Origin: Nonomuraea angiospora
Lineage (GTDB): Bacteria > Actinomycetota > Actinomycetes > Streptosporangiales > Streptosporangiaceae
Assembly: GCF_014873145.1 (NCBI RefSeq)
Contig: NZ_JADBEK010000001.1
Span: 11,842,001 to 11,906,000, forward strand
Direction of reading: 5' to 3'
DNA: 64,000 nucleotides
Part shown: positions 34,242 through 44,646 of the stretch, in pieces
Position numbering within the stretch: the stretch's first letter is position 1
Layout: every line of letters begins with the position of its first letter
Made by a program: the position numbers and the translations under genes
The notes under the pieces: model-generated
Database searches by the model: none
Told to the model about the DNA's origin: nothing
Seen by the model: the letters and a program-made list of their open reading frames with translations, nothing else

Positions 34242-34460
34242 TGACCACGGTCGATCCGTCGGTGTTGTCGTTCGGCGAGGTCTCCACCCGCAACCACTGC
34301 CCGTCAGCTGATGCACCTTCCCCGGTGTCAGATGACAGGCGTCCACGAAGAGGGTGCGGATGGGGACCTGGCCGGGCGGCGCCGGGTGGGGACTCAAAGG
34401 TGGCCGACGATCGATCTATACGCGTCATCCGCGGGCAAGGGCGCGAGAGGGGGGTTGGAG

Positions 34461-35426
34461 ATGGAGGACAACGCTGGCACGGGCGGTCACGTTCCGGTGA
34501 TGCTCGAGCGCGTTCTGGAGCTGCTCGGTCCCGCGCTGACCGGCAGCGAGCCGGTCGTCGTCGACGCCAACCTCGGCCTCGGTGGCCACTCGGAGGCCCT
34601 GCTCGCGGCCTACCCGTCACTGCATCTGATCGGGATCGACCGCGACCCTTTCGCGATCGACTTCTCGACCCGCCGGCTGAGCCCGTACGCGGACCGGATC
34701 ACCCTGGTCCACGCCTCCTCCGGTGACCTGACCGAGGTGCTCGCCCGCGCGGGCCGCACCACCGTCAACGGAGCCCTGTTCGACCTGGGGGTCTCCTCGC
34801 CGCAGCTCGACGAGGCGGAGCGCGGGTTCGCCTATTCCTACGACGCGCCGCTCGACATGCGGATGGACACCGACCAGGAGCTGACGGCGGAGCAGGTGGT
34901 CAACACCTACTCCGCCACGGAGCTGATCCGCATCCTGCGCGACTACGGAGAAGAGCGATTCGCTCCGCGTGTCGCGGGCCTGATCATCAAGGAACGGGCC
35001 AAAGAGGCCATAACCTCGACTAAGCGGCTTGCGGACATCGTGCGTGAGGCGATTCCCGCCGCGACCCGGCGCACTGGGGGAAACCCCGCCAAGAGGACTT
35101 TCCAAGCGCTGCGCATCGAGGTGAACGCGGAGCTGTCCGCCCTGGAGGCGGCGTTGCCCGCGGCACTCGACGCGCTGGTGCTGGGTGGGCGAGTCGTCGT
35201 GCTCTCGTACCACTCGCTCGAGGACCGGCTCACCAAGCAGGCCCTCACGGCGCGAACCAGGGACACCAGCCCCCCCGGGCTGCCCGTCCCACTGCCGGCT
35301 CACCAGCCGAGGTTCCGCCTCCTGACGAGGGGAGCCGAGCTCCCAAGCGAAGAAGAGCTCGCCCGCAACCCGCGGGCGGCCTCGGCCCGGCTACGGGCGG
35401 CAGAGAGGATCCGTGTTGACGACTGA
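34461..35426 (+). CDS. rsmH: 16S rRNA (cytosine(1402)-N(4))-methyltransferase
   Basis: 321 residues from ATG 34461. It methylates C1402 in the ribosome P site. Seen are [15 protein letters not shown] at the N-terminus, [15 protein letters not shown] (SAM loop), [33 protein letters not shown] and [12 protein letters not shown]. The frame is open upstream to 34311, but GAGAGGGGGG lies 6 nt before 34461 and homologues begin there. Its 3' end overlaps ftsL by 14 nt. Confidence 0.95.
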   Translation: MEDNAGTGGHVPVMLERVLELLGPALTGSEPVVVDANLGLGGHSEALLAAYPSLHLIGIDRDPFAIDFSTRRLSPYADRITLVHASSGDLTEVLARAGRTTVNGALFDLGVSSPQLDEAERGFAYSYDAPLDMRMDTDQELTAEQVVNTYSATELIRILRDYGEERFAPRVAGLIIKERAKEAITSTKRLADIVREAIPAATRRTGGNPAKRTFQALRIEVNAELSALEAALPAALDALVLGGRVVVLSYHSLEDRLTKQALTARTRDTSPPGLPVPLPAHQPRFRLLTRGAELPSEEELARNPRAASARLRAAERIRVDD

Positions 35427-36078
35427 GCAGGAGACCGGCCGGGGAGCGCCCGTCCGCCGCGCGACCCCCAAGACGGGCACGCGCCGGCTCGGGGCGCCGC
35501 ACCAGTCCAAGCCGCGGCCCCGTCCTGACGTCGAGAGCAAGCTGTCGGCGGCCGAGCGGGCGCGCCAGGACCTCGACGGCAAGCGGCCCGGCGCCGAGCG
35601 GGAGCGTGCCGACGGCGCCACCCGCGTGCGCCCGGACAGCCGCCCCGGCACCCGCCCTGGCCCTGGCACCCGCCCGGGCGCCGGCACGGGCACCGGCACT
35701 CGCACGGGCACCGCCGGCAAGCGGATCGGCTCGATGAGCGCGCAGATCCGGCGGCCGATGGCGCGGCGCCGGCCCGCGCGCAGGCAGCGCGCGCCGTTCG
35801 TGCTGCTCGTCGTCGGGCTGCTCTGCGGCGGCCTGGTGAGCCTGCTGCTGCTCAACACCATGCTCGCCAAGGACGCCATCACCGACGCCGACCTGCGCGA
35901 CGAGATCGCGGTGGCGCGCCAGGAGAAGGAGAAGATCGAGCTGGAATACCAGCTCAAGACGCAGCCCGACGTCCTCGCCACGATGGCCGAGAACCAGGGC
36001 GAGCACCGCAACTGGGACAACGTCGACAGCTGGAGCGACGCCGACGGCCAGAGCGGTCAGGCGGACCGGGAACGGTGA
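35413..36078 (+). CDS. ftsL: FtsL-like septum protein
   Basis: 221 residues, a bitopic membrane protein of the divisome FtsQ-L-B complex. A long basic cytoplasmic part (1-127), one transmembrane helix (about 128-150, [20 protein letters not shown]), and a short extracytoplasmic coiled-coil ([20 protein letters not shown]) ending in an acidic tail. The cytoplasmic part holds a Thr/Gly/Pro repeat tract (about 76-100, TRPG and GTGT units), unusual for FtsL. The position between rsmH and ftsI makes the assignment firm despite weak sequence conservation. GTG start with GAGAGGA upstream. Confidence 0.88.
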   Translation: MLTTEQETGRGAPVRRATPKTGTRRLGAPHQSKPRPRPDVESKLSAAERARQDLDGKRPGAERERADGATRVRPDSRPGTRPGPGTRPGAGTGTGTRTGTAGKRIGSMSAQIRRPMARRRPARRQRAPFVLLVVGLLCGGLVSLLLLNTMLAKDAITDADLRDEIAVARQEKEKIELEYQLKTQPDVLATMAENQGEHRNWDNVDSWSDADGQSGQADRER

Positions 36079-38828
36079 GCAACTCGGGCGGCAGGGGGCA
36101 GGGACCCGGCCGCGGCGCTGGCGGCGCCGGCTCTCAAGGAGGGCCCGGCGCCGCTCGTCGTACGCCGGGAGGTCCGGGACGGGCGGGGCGGCAGGGCGGC
36201 TCCGCACGTTCTGATGGAGGGCGTTCCGACGGGTCGGGCCGTCCGGCGTCGCCGGAGAACCCGCCGCGCCAGCCGCGCAAGCGGCCACCGGACCCGCTCG
36301 ACCTGCCGTTCGGCCCCGATGACCCGCCACGGGCTCGTCCGCCGCGCGAGTCCGGCGACGAACCGCGCGGCCGTTCCCGCCGCGACGACGCCGACCGGGC
36401 CGACCCGGGGGAGACCGGCCGTCCCCGCTCCGGCGGCAGCCGCCAGAGCGGCCCCGACCGTGCCCGCCGCGACGGCACCCGCCAGAGCGGCCCGGACCGC
36501 GGCCGTCCGGGCGGCTCGGGACGCGGCCGCTCGCGCGGCGACGCCGCGGACGGCACCCGCAGGCGCCCGCGCGACGAGGACGACCGCCCGCGCAGCGGCA
36601 CGGGACGGGACCGTGATGACGGCGACCGCCCCAGGAGTGGCGGGGGACGAGGCCGCGACGAGGACGACCGTCCCAGGGGTGGCGCGGGGCGGGGCGAGGA
36701 CGACCGGCCCAGGAACAGCGCGGGGCGCGGCGAGGACGACCGGCCCAGGAACAGCGCGGGGCGCGGCCGTGACGAGGGCGACCGGCCCAGAGGGCGTGCT
36801 CCCCGGGGGCGCGACGAGGCCGAGCGGCTGCGCGGGCGCGTCCAGGGAGGCGACGAGCGGGCACGCGGCCGGCAGGAGGACGACGCGCCGCGCCGCGGCC
36901 GGCAGGAGGACGACCTCCGGAGCCGGGCCAGGGAGGACGGCGCGCTGCGGCGTCCCCAGGCGGGCGGCCCGAGGCCGCAGACCGCCAGGCCGGAGGCGGC
37001 ACGGGGCGGCGAGCGGGTGGCGGCGCGCCGCGGCGGTGAGGTGCCCCCGCCCAGAGGGCCGCGCCGCCCGCCGCCGCGCCCGCCCAGGCCGCCGCTGGTG
37101 CTGCAGCTGGGCAACCCGCGCAGGCGCATCAACATCGGCCTGATCGGCATGACGTTCGTGCTGTCGATCTTCGCCGGACGGCTGATCCAGATGCAGGGCC
37201 TCGACTCCAAGGTGTACGAGGCCGCGGCGGTGGGCCAGCGCACGCACACCGAGCAGATCCCCGCCAAGCGCGGCTCGATCACCGACGTCAACGGCCACGG
37301 CCTGGCCATCACCGTCGAGGCGCGCGAGCTGTCCATCGACCCGTCCAAGGTCACCCCCCAGACCCGGGCCAAGTGGTCCGCGCTGCTGGCCCAGCAGCTC
37401 GGCAAGAGCGAGCAGGAGATCGCCGCCAAGCTGGCCAGGACCAACACCCGCTACCAGCGCCTGGCCACGGACGTAGACCCGGTCGTGGCCACCCGCCTGC
37501 AGCAGGCCGGCGTGCCCTCGCTGGCGGCGAAGAAGACCTACCGCAGGCTCTACCCGGCGGGCGACCTGGCGGGCAGCCTCATCGGGTTCGTCGGCGACGA
37601 GGGCGCCGGGCTGGGCGGCATCGAGCAGGCCAGGAACGCCCTGCTGGCCGGCCAGGACGGCGAGCAGCGCGTCGAGACGGGCCGCGACGGCCTGCGCATC
37701 CCGATGACCAGCAGCCAGCACACCGCGCCCGTCAACGGCCAGGACGTGCGGCTGACGATCGACCGCGACATCCAGTGGGCCGCCCAGGAGTCGATCGCCG
37801 AGCAGGTCGAGAAGGCCGGCGCCGACAGCGGCACCGTGATCGTCATGGACGTGCAGAGCGCCCAGATCATCGCCATGGCCAACGCCCCCGAGCTCGACCT
37901 GAACAACTGGCGCAAGGCCCCCGCGGCCACGTACGTCAACAAGGCCGCCGCCGACGTGTTCGAGCCCGGCAGCACCAACAAGGTGATCACGGCCGCAGCC
38001 GCGATCGAGGCCGGCGCGGTGACGCCCGACACGGTGTTCCAGGTCCCCGACCGGATCAAGTGCGCCGACCAGGTGCTGCGCGACGCGCACCCGCACAAGG
38101 CCGAGTCGATGACGTTCCGCCAGGCCGTGGCCGAGTCCAGCAACGTGGCCACGATCATGGCCGCGCGCAAGGTCGGCAGCGAGCGCCTCTACCGGATGCT
38201 GAAGGCGTTCGGGTTCGGCACGCGGCCGGGCGGCGGCGTGCCGGGCGCGGAGGCGGGGCTGCTGCCCGACTACAAGAGCTGGTCGGGCAGCCAGAGCTGC
38301 ACCGTCGCCTACGGGCAGGGCGTTTCGGTGACCGCGCTGCAGATGGCCAGCGTCTACCAGACCATCGCCAACGGCGGCGTCAAGATCGAGCCGCGGATCG
38401 TGGCCGGCACGACGGACACGTCCGGCAGGTTCGTTCCCGCTCCCGCAGGTAAGCAGACCAGAGTGGTGAGCGCGACGACGGCCAAGGAGATCACGACGAT
38501 GCTGGAGACCGCGGTGAGCGCCGAGGGCACGGGAGAGCTGGCGGCCATCCCCGGCTACCGGGTGGCGGGCAAGACGGGCACGGCCAACCGCTACGATGCG
38601 AAGCTCGGCCGGTACGAGGGCTACACGGCCTCGTTCGTCGGGTTCGCGCCCGCAGACAAGCCCCGGCTGGTGGTGCTGTCGGTGCTGCAGAACCCGAAGA
38701 ACGGCCACTTCGGCGGGCAGTTGGCGGCCCCCGTGTTCAAGGATGTGATGACGTTCGCCATCAAGAGCAAGAAGATTCCTCCCACAGGCTCCGCCGCGCC
38801 GCCGGTGCGGATGCGCGCGGGACAGTGA
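36075..38828 (+). CDS. ftsI: Peptidoglycan transpeptidase FtsI (class B PBP) with giant basic N-terminus
   Basis: 917 residues, against about 580-650 for most FtsI. It crosslinks septal peptidoglycan. Residues 1-350 are a cytoplasmic disordered tract rich in Arg, Asp and Gly, with 12-residue repeats GRGEDDRPRNSA; the transmembrane helix is about 353-375; the PBP dimer domain starts near RGSITDVNG; the transpeptidase has STNK (active-site Ser about 632), SSN (about 688) and KTGTAN (about 833). The GTG start overlaps the ftsL stop by 4 nt. The enzymatic part is complete; a shorter start inside the tract cannot be ruled out but no better ribosome site is seen. Confidence 0.93.
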   Translation: MSNSGGRGQGPGRGAGGAGSQGGPGAARRTPGGPGRAGRQGGSARSDGGRSDGSGRPASPENPPRQPRKRPPDPLDLPFGPDDPPRARPPRESGDEPRGRSRRDDADRADPGETGRPRSGGSRQSGPDRARRDGTRQSGPDRGRPGGSGRGRSRGDAADGTRRRPRDEDDRPRSGTGRDRDDGDRPRSGGGRGRDEDDRPRGGAGRGEDDRPRNSAGRGEDDRPRNSAGRGRDEGDRPRGRAPRGRDEAERLRGRVQGGDERARGRQEDDAPRRGRQEDDLRSRAREDGALRRPQAGGPRPQTARPEAARGGERVAARRGGEVPPPRGPRRPPPRPPRPPLVLQLGNPRRRINIGLIGMTFVLSIFAGRLIQMQGLDSKVYEAAAVGQRTHTEQIPAKRGSITDVNGHGLAITVEARELSIDPSKVTPQTRAKWSALLAQQLGKSEQEIAAKLARTNTRYQRLATDVDPVVATRLQQAGVPSLAAKKTYRRLYPAGDLAGSLIGFVGDEGAGLGGIEQARNALLAGQDGEQRVETGRDGLRIPMTSSQHTAPVNGQDVRLTIDRDIQWAAQESIAEQVEKAGADSGTVIVMDVQSAQIIAMANAPELDLNNWRKAPAATYVNKAAADVFEPGSTNKVITAAAAIEAGAVTPDTVFQVPDRIKCADQVLRDAHPHKAESMTFRQAVAESSNVATIMAARKVGSERLYRMLKAFGFGTRPGGGVPGAEAGLLPDYKSWSGSQSCTVAYGQGVSVTALQMASVYQTIANGGVKIEPRIVAGTTDTSGRFVPAPAGKQTRVVSATTAKEITTMLETAVSAEGTGELAAIPGYRVAGKTGTANRYDAKLGRYEGYTASFVGFAPADKPRLVVLSVLQNPKNGHFGGQLAAPVFKDVMTFAIKSKKIPPTGSAAPPVRMRAGQ
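36590..36800 (+). repeat. In-frame tandem repeats in ftsI
   Basis: A 36-bp unit (GRGEDDRPRNSA) is nearly perfectly repeated from about 36695 to 36766, flanked by more diverged copies with DRPRSG, DRPRGG and DRPRG. Whole-codon repeat length keeps the frame. Confidence 0.75.
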
Positions 38829-38838
38829 CCAGGGAAGG

Positions 38839-38844
38839 TACGCT
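38839..38844 (+). promoter_or_regulatory. -10 hexamer TACGCT of a leaderless-type promoter
   Basis: TACGCT lies 6 nt before GTG 38851, suggesting an internal dcw promoter for murE onward. Confidence 0.5.
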
Positions 38845-38850
38845 CTCGCC

Positions 38851-40407
38851 GTGCGTCCCCCGTCGTCTATGCGTCCTACGACCAGCCCGCCCCGCCCGCT
38901 GACCGGGCTCGCGACCATGCTCGACGCCGACTCAGGCACGTCGCGGTCGCCTCATGCCGCCCTGACCGGCGTCACCATCGACTCCCGCGACGTCAGTCGC
39001 GGAGATCTCTACGTGGCGTTGCCGGGCAACCAGGCCCACGGAGCCGCCTTCGCCGCCGAGGCGATGGCCAAGGGAGCGGTGGCGGTGCTCACCGACCGCG
39101 CCGGCCGCGACGAGGCCGTCGCGACCGGGCTGCCGGTGCTGATCGTGCCCGATCCGCGCGCCCTGCTCGGGCAGATCTCCTCCTGGGTGTACGGCCAGCC
39201 GGCCCACGACATCCAGATCCTCGGAGTCACCGGCACCAGCGGCAAGTCCACCACCACGTTCATGATCGAGGCCGGCCTGCGGGCGGCCGGGCACCGGGCC
39301 GGCCTGGTGGGCGGCGTCGAGATCCGCGCGGGCGAGGAGCGTTTCCAGCCCACGCTGACCACGCCCGAGGCGCCGCAGCTGCACGGCCTGTTCGCCCTGA
39401 TGCGCGAAAAAGGCGTCAGCGCGGCCGTCATGGAGGTCTCCAGCCACGCCCTGGCGCTCGGCCGGGTCGACGGGATCTTCTACGACGTCGCCCTGTTCAC
39501 CAACCTCTCCCAGGACCACCTCGACTTCCACAAGGACTTCGAGGACTACTTCGCGACCAAGGTGCGGCTGTTCCAGCCGGAGCTGAGCCGGGTCGGCGTG
39601 ACCAACATCGACGACCGCTACGGGCGGGAGCTGCTCGACCTGGCGAAGGTGCCGATGACCACCTACTCGGCGCTGGGCGACCCGGAGGCCGAGTGGCGGG
39701 CGCTGGACGCCCGGCTGGGCGCCGACGGCAGCGCGTTCAGGGTCGTGGGGCCCGGCGGGGTCGAGGCGGACGCGCAGATCGCGCTGCCGGGGCCGTTCAA
39801 CGTCGCCAACGCGCTCGGCTCGATCGTCACGCTCGTCGAGGCCGGGGTGCCGCTGCACACCGCCGTGCACGGCGTGGGCACGCTCACCGGGGTCCCCGGG
39901 CGCATGCAGCGGATCACGGCCGCGGGCGACGAGTTCCAGGCCGTCGTGGACTACTCCCACAAGCCCGGCGCCGTGGAGTCGGTGCTGCGCTCTCTGCGCT
40001 CCGTCACGGCGGGCACGCTGACGATCGTGCTCGGCTGCGGCGGCGACCGCGACAAGGGCAAACGGCCGGTCATGGGCGAGCTCGCCGCCCAGCTGGCGGA
40101 TGTGGCCATTTTCACGAGCGACAATCCGCGCTCGGAGGATCCGCTGGCCATTCTCACGACGATGATGGAGGGAGCGCTCCGCGTTCCGCAGCACGACCGC
40201 GCTCATGTGATCATTGAGCCCGACCGCGCGGCCGCCATCGGCCTGGCGATCGCCCGGGCCGGGCAAGGCGACGTGATCGTCGTGGCCGGCAAGGGTCATG
40301 AGCAGGGTCAGTACATTTCAGGCGAAGTGATCCCCTTCGACGACCGTGAGGTGGTCGCGGAGGCGATCGCCGCACGCAAGGAAAGCACGGAAAGCAGGAA
40401 GCACTGA
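38851..40407 (+). CDS. murE: UDP-MurNAc-L-Ala-D-Glu:meso-diaminopimelate ligase
   Basis: 518 residues. Adds the third stem residue. ATP loop GVTGTSGKSTTTFMIEA (about 128), the UMT-binding TIDSRDVSRGDLYVAL, and the C-terminal DNPRSEDP, whose Arg selects meso-diaminopimelate over lysine, are present; so the wall is predicted to contain meso-DAP. GTG 38851 carries the leaderless hexamer; an ATG at 38869 is in frame. It follows ftsI by 22 nt and touches murF (TGATG). Confidence 0.95.
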   Translation: MRPPSSMRPTTSPPRPLTGLATMLDADSGTSRSPHAALTGVTIDSRDVSRGDLYVALPGNQAHGAAFAAEAMAKGAVAVLTDRAGRDEAVATGLPVLIVPDPRALLGQISSWVYGQPAHDIQILGVTGTSGKSTTTFMIEAGLRAAGHRAGLVGGVEIRAGEERFQPTLTTPEAPQLHGLFALMREKGVSAAVMEVSSHALALGRVDGIFYDVALFTNLSQDHLDFHKDFEDYFATKVRLFQPELSRVGVTNIDDRYGRELLDLAKVPMTTYSALGDPEAEWRALDARLGADGSAFRVVGPGGVEADAQIALPGPFNVANALGSIVTLVEAGVPLHTAVHGVGTLTGVPGRMQRITAAGDEFQAVVDYSHKPGAVESVLRSLRSVTAGTLTIVLGCGGDRDKGKRPVMGELAAQLADVAIFTSDNPRSEDPLAILTTMMEGALRVPQHDRAHVIIEPDRAAAIGLAIARAGQGDVIVVAGKGHEQGQYISGEVIPFDDREVVAEAIAARKESTESRKH

Positions 40408-42218
40408 TGATCCCCTTGCCTCTGGCCAGGATCGCCGAGATAACCTCGGGCGCCCTGACGGGCATGGCCGATCCCCGCGCGGTCGTGCGCGGGCCCGTCG
40501 TGATCGACTCGCGGGCCGTAGAACCGGGATCGCTGTTCGTGGCCATCAAGGGCGCGCGCGTCGACGGCCACGACTACGCCGCGCAGGCGATCAGGGCCGG
40601 AGCCGTCGCCGTGCTGGCCACCAGGCCGGTCGAGGGACCCGCGGTGATCGTGCCCGACGCCGCCGCCGCGCTGGCCGAGCTGGCCACCGCCCAGGCGGCC
40701 GCGCTGTCCGGGGTCACCGTGATCGGCGTGACCGGCTCGGCGGGCAAGACCAGCACCAAGGACCTGCTGGCGCGGCTCACCGCCCGCGTCGGGCCCACGA
40801 TCGCCCCCGTCGGCAGCTTCAACAACGAGCTCGGACACCCGCTGACCGTGCTGCGGGCCGACCTCGACACCCGCTTCATGGTGCTGGAGCTGGCCGCGCG
40901 CAACATCGGCCACATCAAGGACCTGACCCGCATCGCGCCGCCGCAGATCGGCGTGGTGCTCAACGTCGGCACCGCGCACCTCGGCGTCTTCGGCGGCAAG
41001 GAGGCCATCGCCAAGGCCAAGGGCGAGCTGGTCGAGGCGCTGCCGCGCACCGGCGTGGCCGTGCTGAACGCCGACGACCCGCTGGTGCGCGGCATGGCCT
41101 CGCGCACGGACGCGCGGGTCACGTTCTTCGGCCGGGGCGAGTCGGCCTCCATCCGCGCCGAGGGCGTCACGGTCGACGCCCGCGGGCGGGCCTCCTTCAC
41201 GCTGCGCACCCCCTCGGGGTCCGCGCCCGTGTCGCTCCAGCTGTACGGGGAGCACGCCGTCGACAACGCCCTGGCCGCCGCCGCGGCCGGTTACGAGCTG
41301 GGCCTGCCGGTGGCGACCATCGCCGCCGAGCTGTCGCAGGCCACTCCGGTCAGCCGGTGGCGGATGGAGGTCACGGACCGGGCCGACGGTGTGACGGTCG
41401 TCAACGACGCGTACAACGCCAATCCCGACTCGATGCGGGCGGCCTTCGCGGCCTTCGAGACGCTGGGCCGGGGGCGGCGGCGCTTCGCCGTCATCGCGGC
41501 GCTGCGCGAGCTGGGCGAGGAGGGGCCGGCGCTCAACGCGGAGCTGGGCCGGCTGGCCGGCGGCTCCGGCCTGGCCGGGCTCATCGTGGCCGGCCCGGAC
41601 GCGGGCCCGGTGCTGGAAGGGGCGCGCGCCGCGGCGGCGCAGGCCCAGGCGGCCGCTCAGGCGGCCCTGGACGCCCAGGCGGCGGCCCACGCCGCGGCCG
41701 GGGTCCCGCAGGCGCCCGTCCCGCACCAGGATCCGCCTCAGGGCTGGCACGGGCCTTCCCCCGACCAGGGCTGGCACGGGCCCGCGCAGGACCAGGGCTG
41801 GCAAGGGCCCGCGCAGGACCAAGGGTGGCACGGGCCGTCCCCCGAGCAGGGGGCCCCGCAGCCCGGCTGGCAGGCGCCGGACGCCGGTGGCGTGCCCCCG
41901 CAGGGGTGGCAGGCGCCCCCGGCGGGCGGGCCCGTGCCCGGGCAGCCCCCGGTGGGCGGGCCTCCCATGGGCGAAGCTCCCTTCGGCGGGGCTCCCGCCG
42001 GGCCGCACGGGGGCGGACCCGTGGCCGGGGCGCCGCCCGGCGCCGGGGCCGCGTATCCTGCGCAGGCGATGCGAATTGTGCACGTGCCCGATGCCGAGGC
42101 GGCCGCGGCCGAGCTGGCCGGATGGCTGCGGCCGGGTGACGCGGTGCTGGTGAAGGGACCGAGAGCCATGGGTCTGGAACGGACGGCCGAGCTCGTGCTC
42201 GGAGGTGCCGCTCAGTGA
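40407..42218 (+). CDS. murF: UDP-MurNAc-tripeptide:D-Ala-D-Ala ligase with a large insertion
   Basis: 603 residues, where the family has about 450-480. It adds D-Ala-D-Ala. The catalytic core looks normal: [21 protein letters not shown] loop [41 protein letters not shown] and [18 protein letters not shown]. In the C-terminal domain about 145 residues (about 405-553) are inserted after [13 protein letters not shown]: an Ala/Gln helix, four 9-residue repeats GWHGPxxDQ and a Pro/Gly tract, after which the domain resumes [16 protein letters not shown]...[11 protein letters not shown]. The frame is intact throughout. ATG shares one base with the murE stop and AGGAAG lies upstream; the stop overlaps mraY by 4 nt. 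Confidence 0.93.
   Translation: MIPLPLARIAEITSGALTGMADPRAVVRGPVVIDSRAVEPGSLFVAIKGARVDGHDYAAQAIRAGAVAVLATRPVEGPAVIVPDAAAALAELATAQAAALSGVTVIGVTGSAGKTSTKDLLARLTARVGPTIAPVGSFNNELGHPLTVLRADLDTRFMVLELAARNIGHIKDLTRIAPPQIGVVLNVGTAHLGVFGGKEAIAKAKGELVEALPRTGVAVLNADDPLVRGMASRTDARVTFFGRGESASIRAEGVTVDARGRASFTLRTPSGSAPVSLQLYGEHAVDNALAAAAAGYELGLPVATIAAELSQATPVSRWRMEVTDRADGVTVVNDAYNANPDSMRAAFAAFETLGRGRRRFAVIAALRELGEEGPALNAELGRLAGGSGLAGLIVAGPDAGPVLEGARAAAAQAQAAAQAALDAQAAAHAAAGVPQAPVPHQDPPQGWHGPSPDQGWHGPAQDQGWQGPAQDQGWHGPSPEQGAPQPGWQAPDAGGVPPQGWQAPPAGGPVPGQPPVGGPPMGEAPFGGAPAGPHGGGPVAGAPPGAGAAYPAQAMRIVHVPDAEAAAAELAGWLRPGDAVLVKGPRAMGLERTAELVLGGAAQ
41742..41849 (+). repeat. Four 27-bp in-frame repeats in murF
   Basis: Units at 41742, 41769, 41796 and 41823 encode [27 protein letters not shown] and GWHGPSPEQ. 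The DNA copies are close, so the expansion is recent. Confidence 0.9.
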
Positions 42219-43273
42219 CCGAGATCATCATCGCCGGTGCGGTGGGCCTGATCCTCTCGATGCTGGGCACCCCGCTGGCGATCCGGCTGTTGTCGCGGCG
42301 CCGCTACGGCCAGCAGATCCGGGAGGAAGGCCCGTCGGGGCACCAGGGCAAGCGGGGCACCCCCACCATGGGCGGCATCGTGTTCGTGCTGGCCGCGCTG
42401 CTCGCCTACGGCGCCTCCCACCTGGCCACCTTCGCCGCGCCCACCGTCTCGGGCATGCTGGTGCTGTTCCTGATGACGGGGCTCGGCGCGGTCGGGTTCC
42501 TCGACGACTTCATCAAGATCTACAAGCAGCGCAGCCTCGGCCTGCGCAGCGGCGCCAAGGCGCTCGGCCAGCTCATCGTCGGCGCGGTCTTCGCGTTCCT
42601 GGTGGTCCGCCAGCCGAACATCTACGGCATCACCCCCGCCGAGACCCGGGTGTCGTTCCTGCGGGACATCGGCCCGTCGATCGGCATCGTCGGGTTCACC
42701 ATCTGGGTGCTCTTCATGATCGTCGGGTTCTCCAACGCGGTGAACCTCACCGACGGCCTCGACGGCCTGGCCAGCGGCGCGACCGGCGTCGTGCTGGCCG
42801 CGTACGTGCTGATCGGCAACTGGCAGCTGCGCAACAACTGCATCGACCAGCTCGGCCCCAACTGCTACTGGGTGCGCGACCCGCTCGACCTGGCCGTGGT
42901 GGCCGCGGCCGTGCTCGGGGCGCTGATCGGGTTCCTGTGGTGGAACGCCCCGCCCGCCCGCATCTTCATGGGCGACACCGGCTCGCTGGCCCTGGGCGGC
43001 GTGCTGGCCGGCCTGGCCATCGCCACCCGCACCCAGCTCCTGCTGATCATCCTGGCCGGCCTGTGCGTGATCATCACCCTGTCGGTCATCATCCAGGTCG
43101 GGTTCTTCAAGATGACCGGGAAACGGGTGTTCAGGATGGCGCCGCTGCAGCACCACTTCGAGCTGAAGGGCTGGGCCGAGACCACGATCGTGGTCAGGTT
43201 CTGGCTGGTCGCGATGCTCTGCTCGGCCCTCGGGCTCGGGCTGTTCTACGTCGAGTGGATGCCGAAGCCATGA
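42215..43273 (+). CDS. mraY: Phospho-MurNAc-pentapeptide translocase
   Basis: 352 residues and about ten transmembrane helices. It transfers phospho-MurNAc-pentapeptide to undecaprenyl phosphate, giving lipid I. Catalytic loops: [27 protein letters not shown] (Mg Asp pair), [27 protein letters not shown] and [14 protein letters not shown] start overlaps the murF stop by 4 nt, the stop overlaps murD by 4 nt. Confidence 0.96.
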   Translation: MTEIIIAGAVGLILSMLGTPLAIRLLSRRRYGQQIREEGPSGHQGKRGTPTMGGIVFVLAALLAYGASHLATFAAPTVSGMLVLFLMTGLGAVGFLDDFIKIYKQRSLGLRSGAKALGQLIVGAVFAFLVVRQPNIYGITPAETRVSFLRDIGPSIGIVGFTIWVLFMIVGFSNAVNLTDGLDGLASGATGVVLAAYVLIGNWQLRNNCIDQLGPNCYWVRDPLDLAVVAAAVLGALIGFLWWNAPPARIFMGDTGSLALGGVLAGLAIATRTQLLLIILAGLCVIITLSVIIQVGFFKMTGKRVFRMAPLQHHFELKGWAETTIVVRFWLVAMLCSALGLGLFYVEWMPKP

Positions 43274-44646
43274 GTGTCACGTGCGTGGCCGGGCTCGGCG
43301 TGTCCGGCACCGCCGTGGCGCGGGTGCTGGCCGAGCGCGGCGAGCACGTCGTGGTCGTGGAGGCGGTGGAGGGCGAGCGCCAGCTCGCCGCCGCCGCCGA
43401 GCTGGCCGCGGCCGGCGTGGAGACCCGTTTCGGCGCCATGGAGATCCCGGAGGGCGCGACCCGCCTGGTCACCACCGGCTGGGCGCCGCACCACCCGCTG
43501 ATCGCCGCCGCGCTCGAGGCGGGCGTCGAGGTCGTGGGGGAGGTGGAGCTGGCCTGGCGGCTGCGCCCGGCGCAGGCGGCCCCGTGGCTCGCGCTGACCG
43601 GCACCAACGGCAAGACCACCGCCGTGCGCATGCTGACCTCGATCCTGCTGGCCGCCGGGCACAAGGCCCTGGCCGTCGGGAACGTGGGCGTCCCCGTGGT
43701 GCGGGCCGTCGCCGAGCCGTACGACGCGCTGGCCGTCGAGCTGTCCAGCTTCCAGCTCCACTGGTCCAGCACGCTGGCCCCGCACGCCGCGGCCATCCTC
43801 AACGTGGCCCCCGACCACCTCGACTGGCACGGCTCCATGGAGGAGTACGCCGCCGCCAAGGGCCGCATCTTCGAGCGGGCCGCGCACGTGATCTACAACG
43901 CCGACGATCCCGAGGCCACGAGGCTGGCCGCGCCCTATCCGGGAGCGGTCGGGTTCACGCTGCGGGTGCCCAGGCGCGGTGAGATCGGCGTGGTGGAGGA
44001 CCTGCTGGTCGACCGGGCGTTCGTGGCCGACCCCGTGGAGGCGGCCGAGGAGCTGGCGACGCTGGAGGACATACGGCCCTTCGCGCCGCACAACGTGGCC
44101 AACGCGCTGGCCGCCGCCGCTCTGGCCCGCTCGCTCGGCGTGCCGTCGGAGGCGGTGCGCCAGGGGCTGCGCGACTTCGTGCCCGACCCCCACCGGCTCG
44201 CCCACGTGGACCGGGTGGGGGAGGTCGACTACATCGACGACTCCAAGGCGACCAACCCGCACGCCGCCGCCGCGGCGCTGGCCTCGTACCCGTCGATCGT
44301 GTGGGTCGCGGGCGGTCAGCTCAAGGGCGCGGACGTCGACGACCTGGTGCGCCAGGCGGCCCCCAGACTGCGCGGCGCGGTGCTGCTCGGGGCCGATCGG
44401 GCCAGGATCGCCGAAGCCATCGCGCGACACGCGCCGAATGTCCCCGTCGTGGACATCGCCGATCGGGACACTGGTGCGATGGAAAGAGTCGTCACCGAAG
44501 CCGCCCGGCTGGCCTCGCCCGGGGACACCGTGCTGCTCTCCCCGGCGGGGGCCTCGCTCGACATGTTCGCCAACTATCCGGCGCGGGGGGAGGCCTTCGC
44601 GCGCGCCGTACGCGAGCTGAGGCTGCGACGTGAGCGCGAGCGCTGA
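43270..44646 (+). CDS. murD: UDP-MurNAc-L-alanine:D-glutamate ligase
   Basis: 458 residues. Adds D-glutamate, the second stem residue. N-terminal [18 protein letters not shown]ossmann motif, ATP loop [15 protein letters not shown] (about 113-127), [16 protein letters not shown] and [18 protein letters not shown] 43270 overlaps the mraY stop (ATGA); its 3' end overlaps ftsW by 17 nt in another frame. Confidence 0.95.
   Translation: MSVTCVAGLGVSGTAVARVLAERGEHVVVVEAVEGERQLAAAAELAAAGVETRFGAMEIPEGATRLVTTGWAPHHPLIAAALEAGVEVVGEVELAWRLRPAQAAPWLALTGTNGKTTAVRMLTSILLAAGHKALAVGNVGVPVVRAVAEPYDALAVELSSFQLHWSSTLAPHAAAILNVAPDHLDWHGSMEEYAAAKGRIFERAAHVIYNADDPEATRLAAPYPGAVGFTLRVPRRGEIGVVEDLLVDRAFVADPVEAAEELATLEDIRPFAPHNVANALAAAALARSLGVPSEAVRQGLRDFVPDPHRLAHVDRVGEVDYIDDSKATNPHAAAAALASYPSIVWVAGGQLKGADVDDLVRQAAPRLRGAVLLGADRARIAEAIARHAPNVPVVDIADRDTGAMERVVTEAARLASPGDTVLLSPAGASLDMFANYPARGEAFARAVRELRLRRERER

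Noticed and set aside
33321..34397. 358-codon minus-strand frame across the mraZ-moxR gap
   Set aside because: It runs over mraZ and through the MraZ boxes and promoter; the part in the gap has mixed codon use with rare codons and no recognisable domain.
34241..34726. 161-codon plus-strand frame starting at the mraZ stop and running into rsmH
   Set aside because: It overlaps the first 260 bases of rsmH in another frame, the product is Arg/Gly/Pro-rich without motifs, and it lacks a ribosome site.
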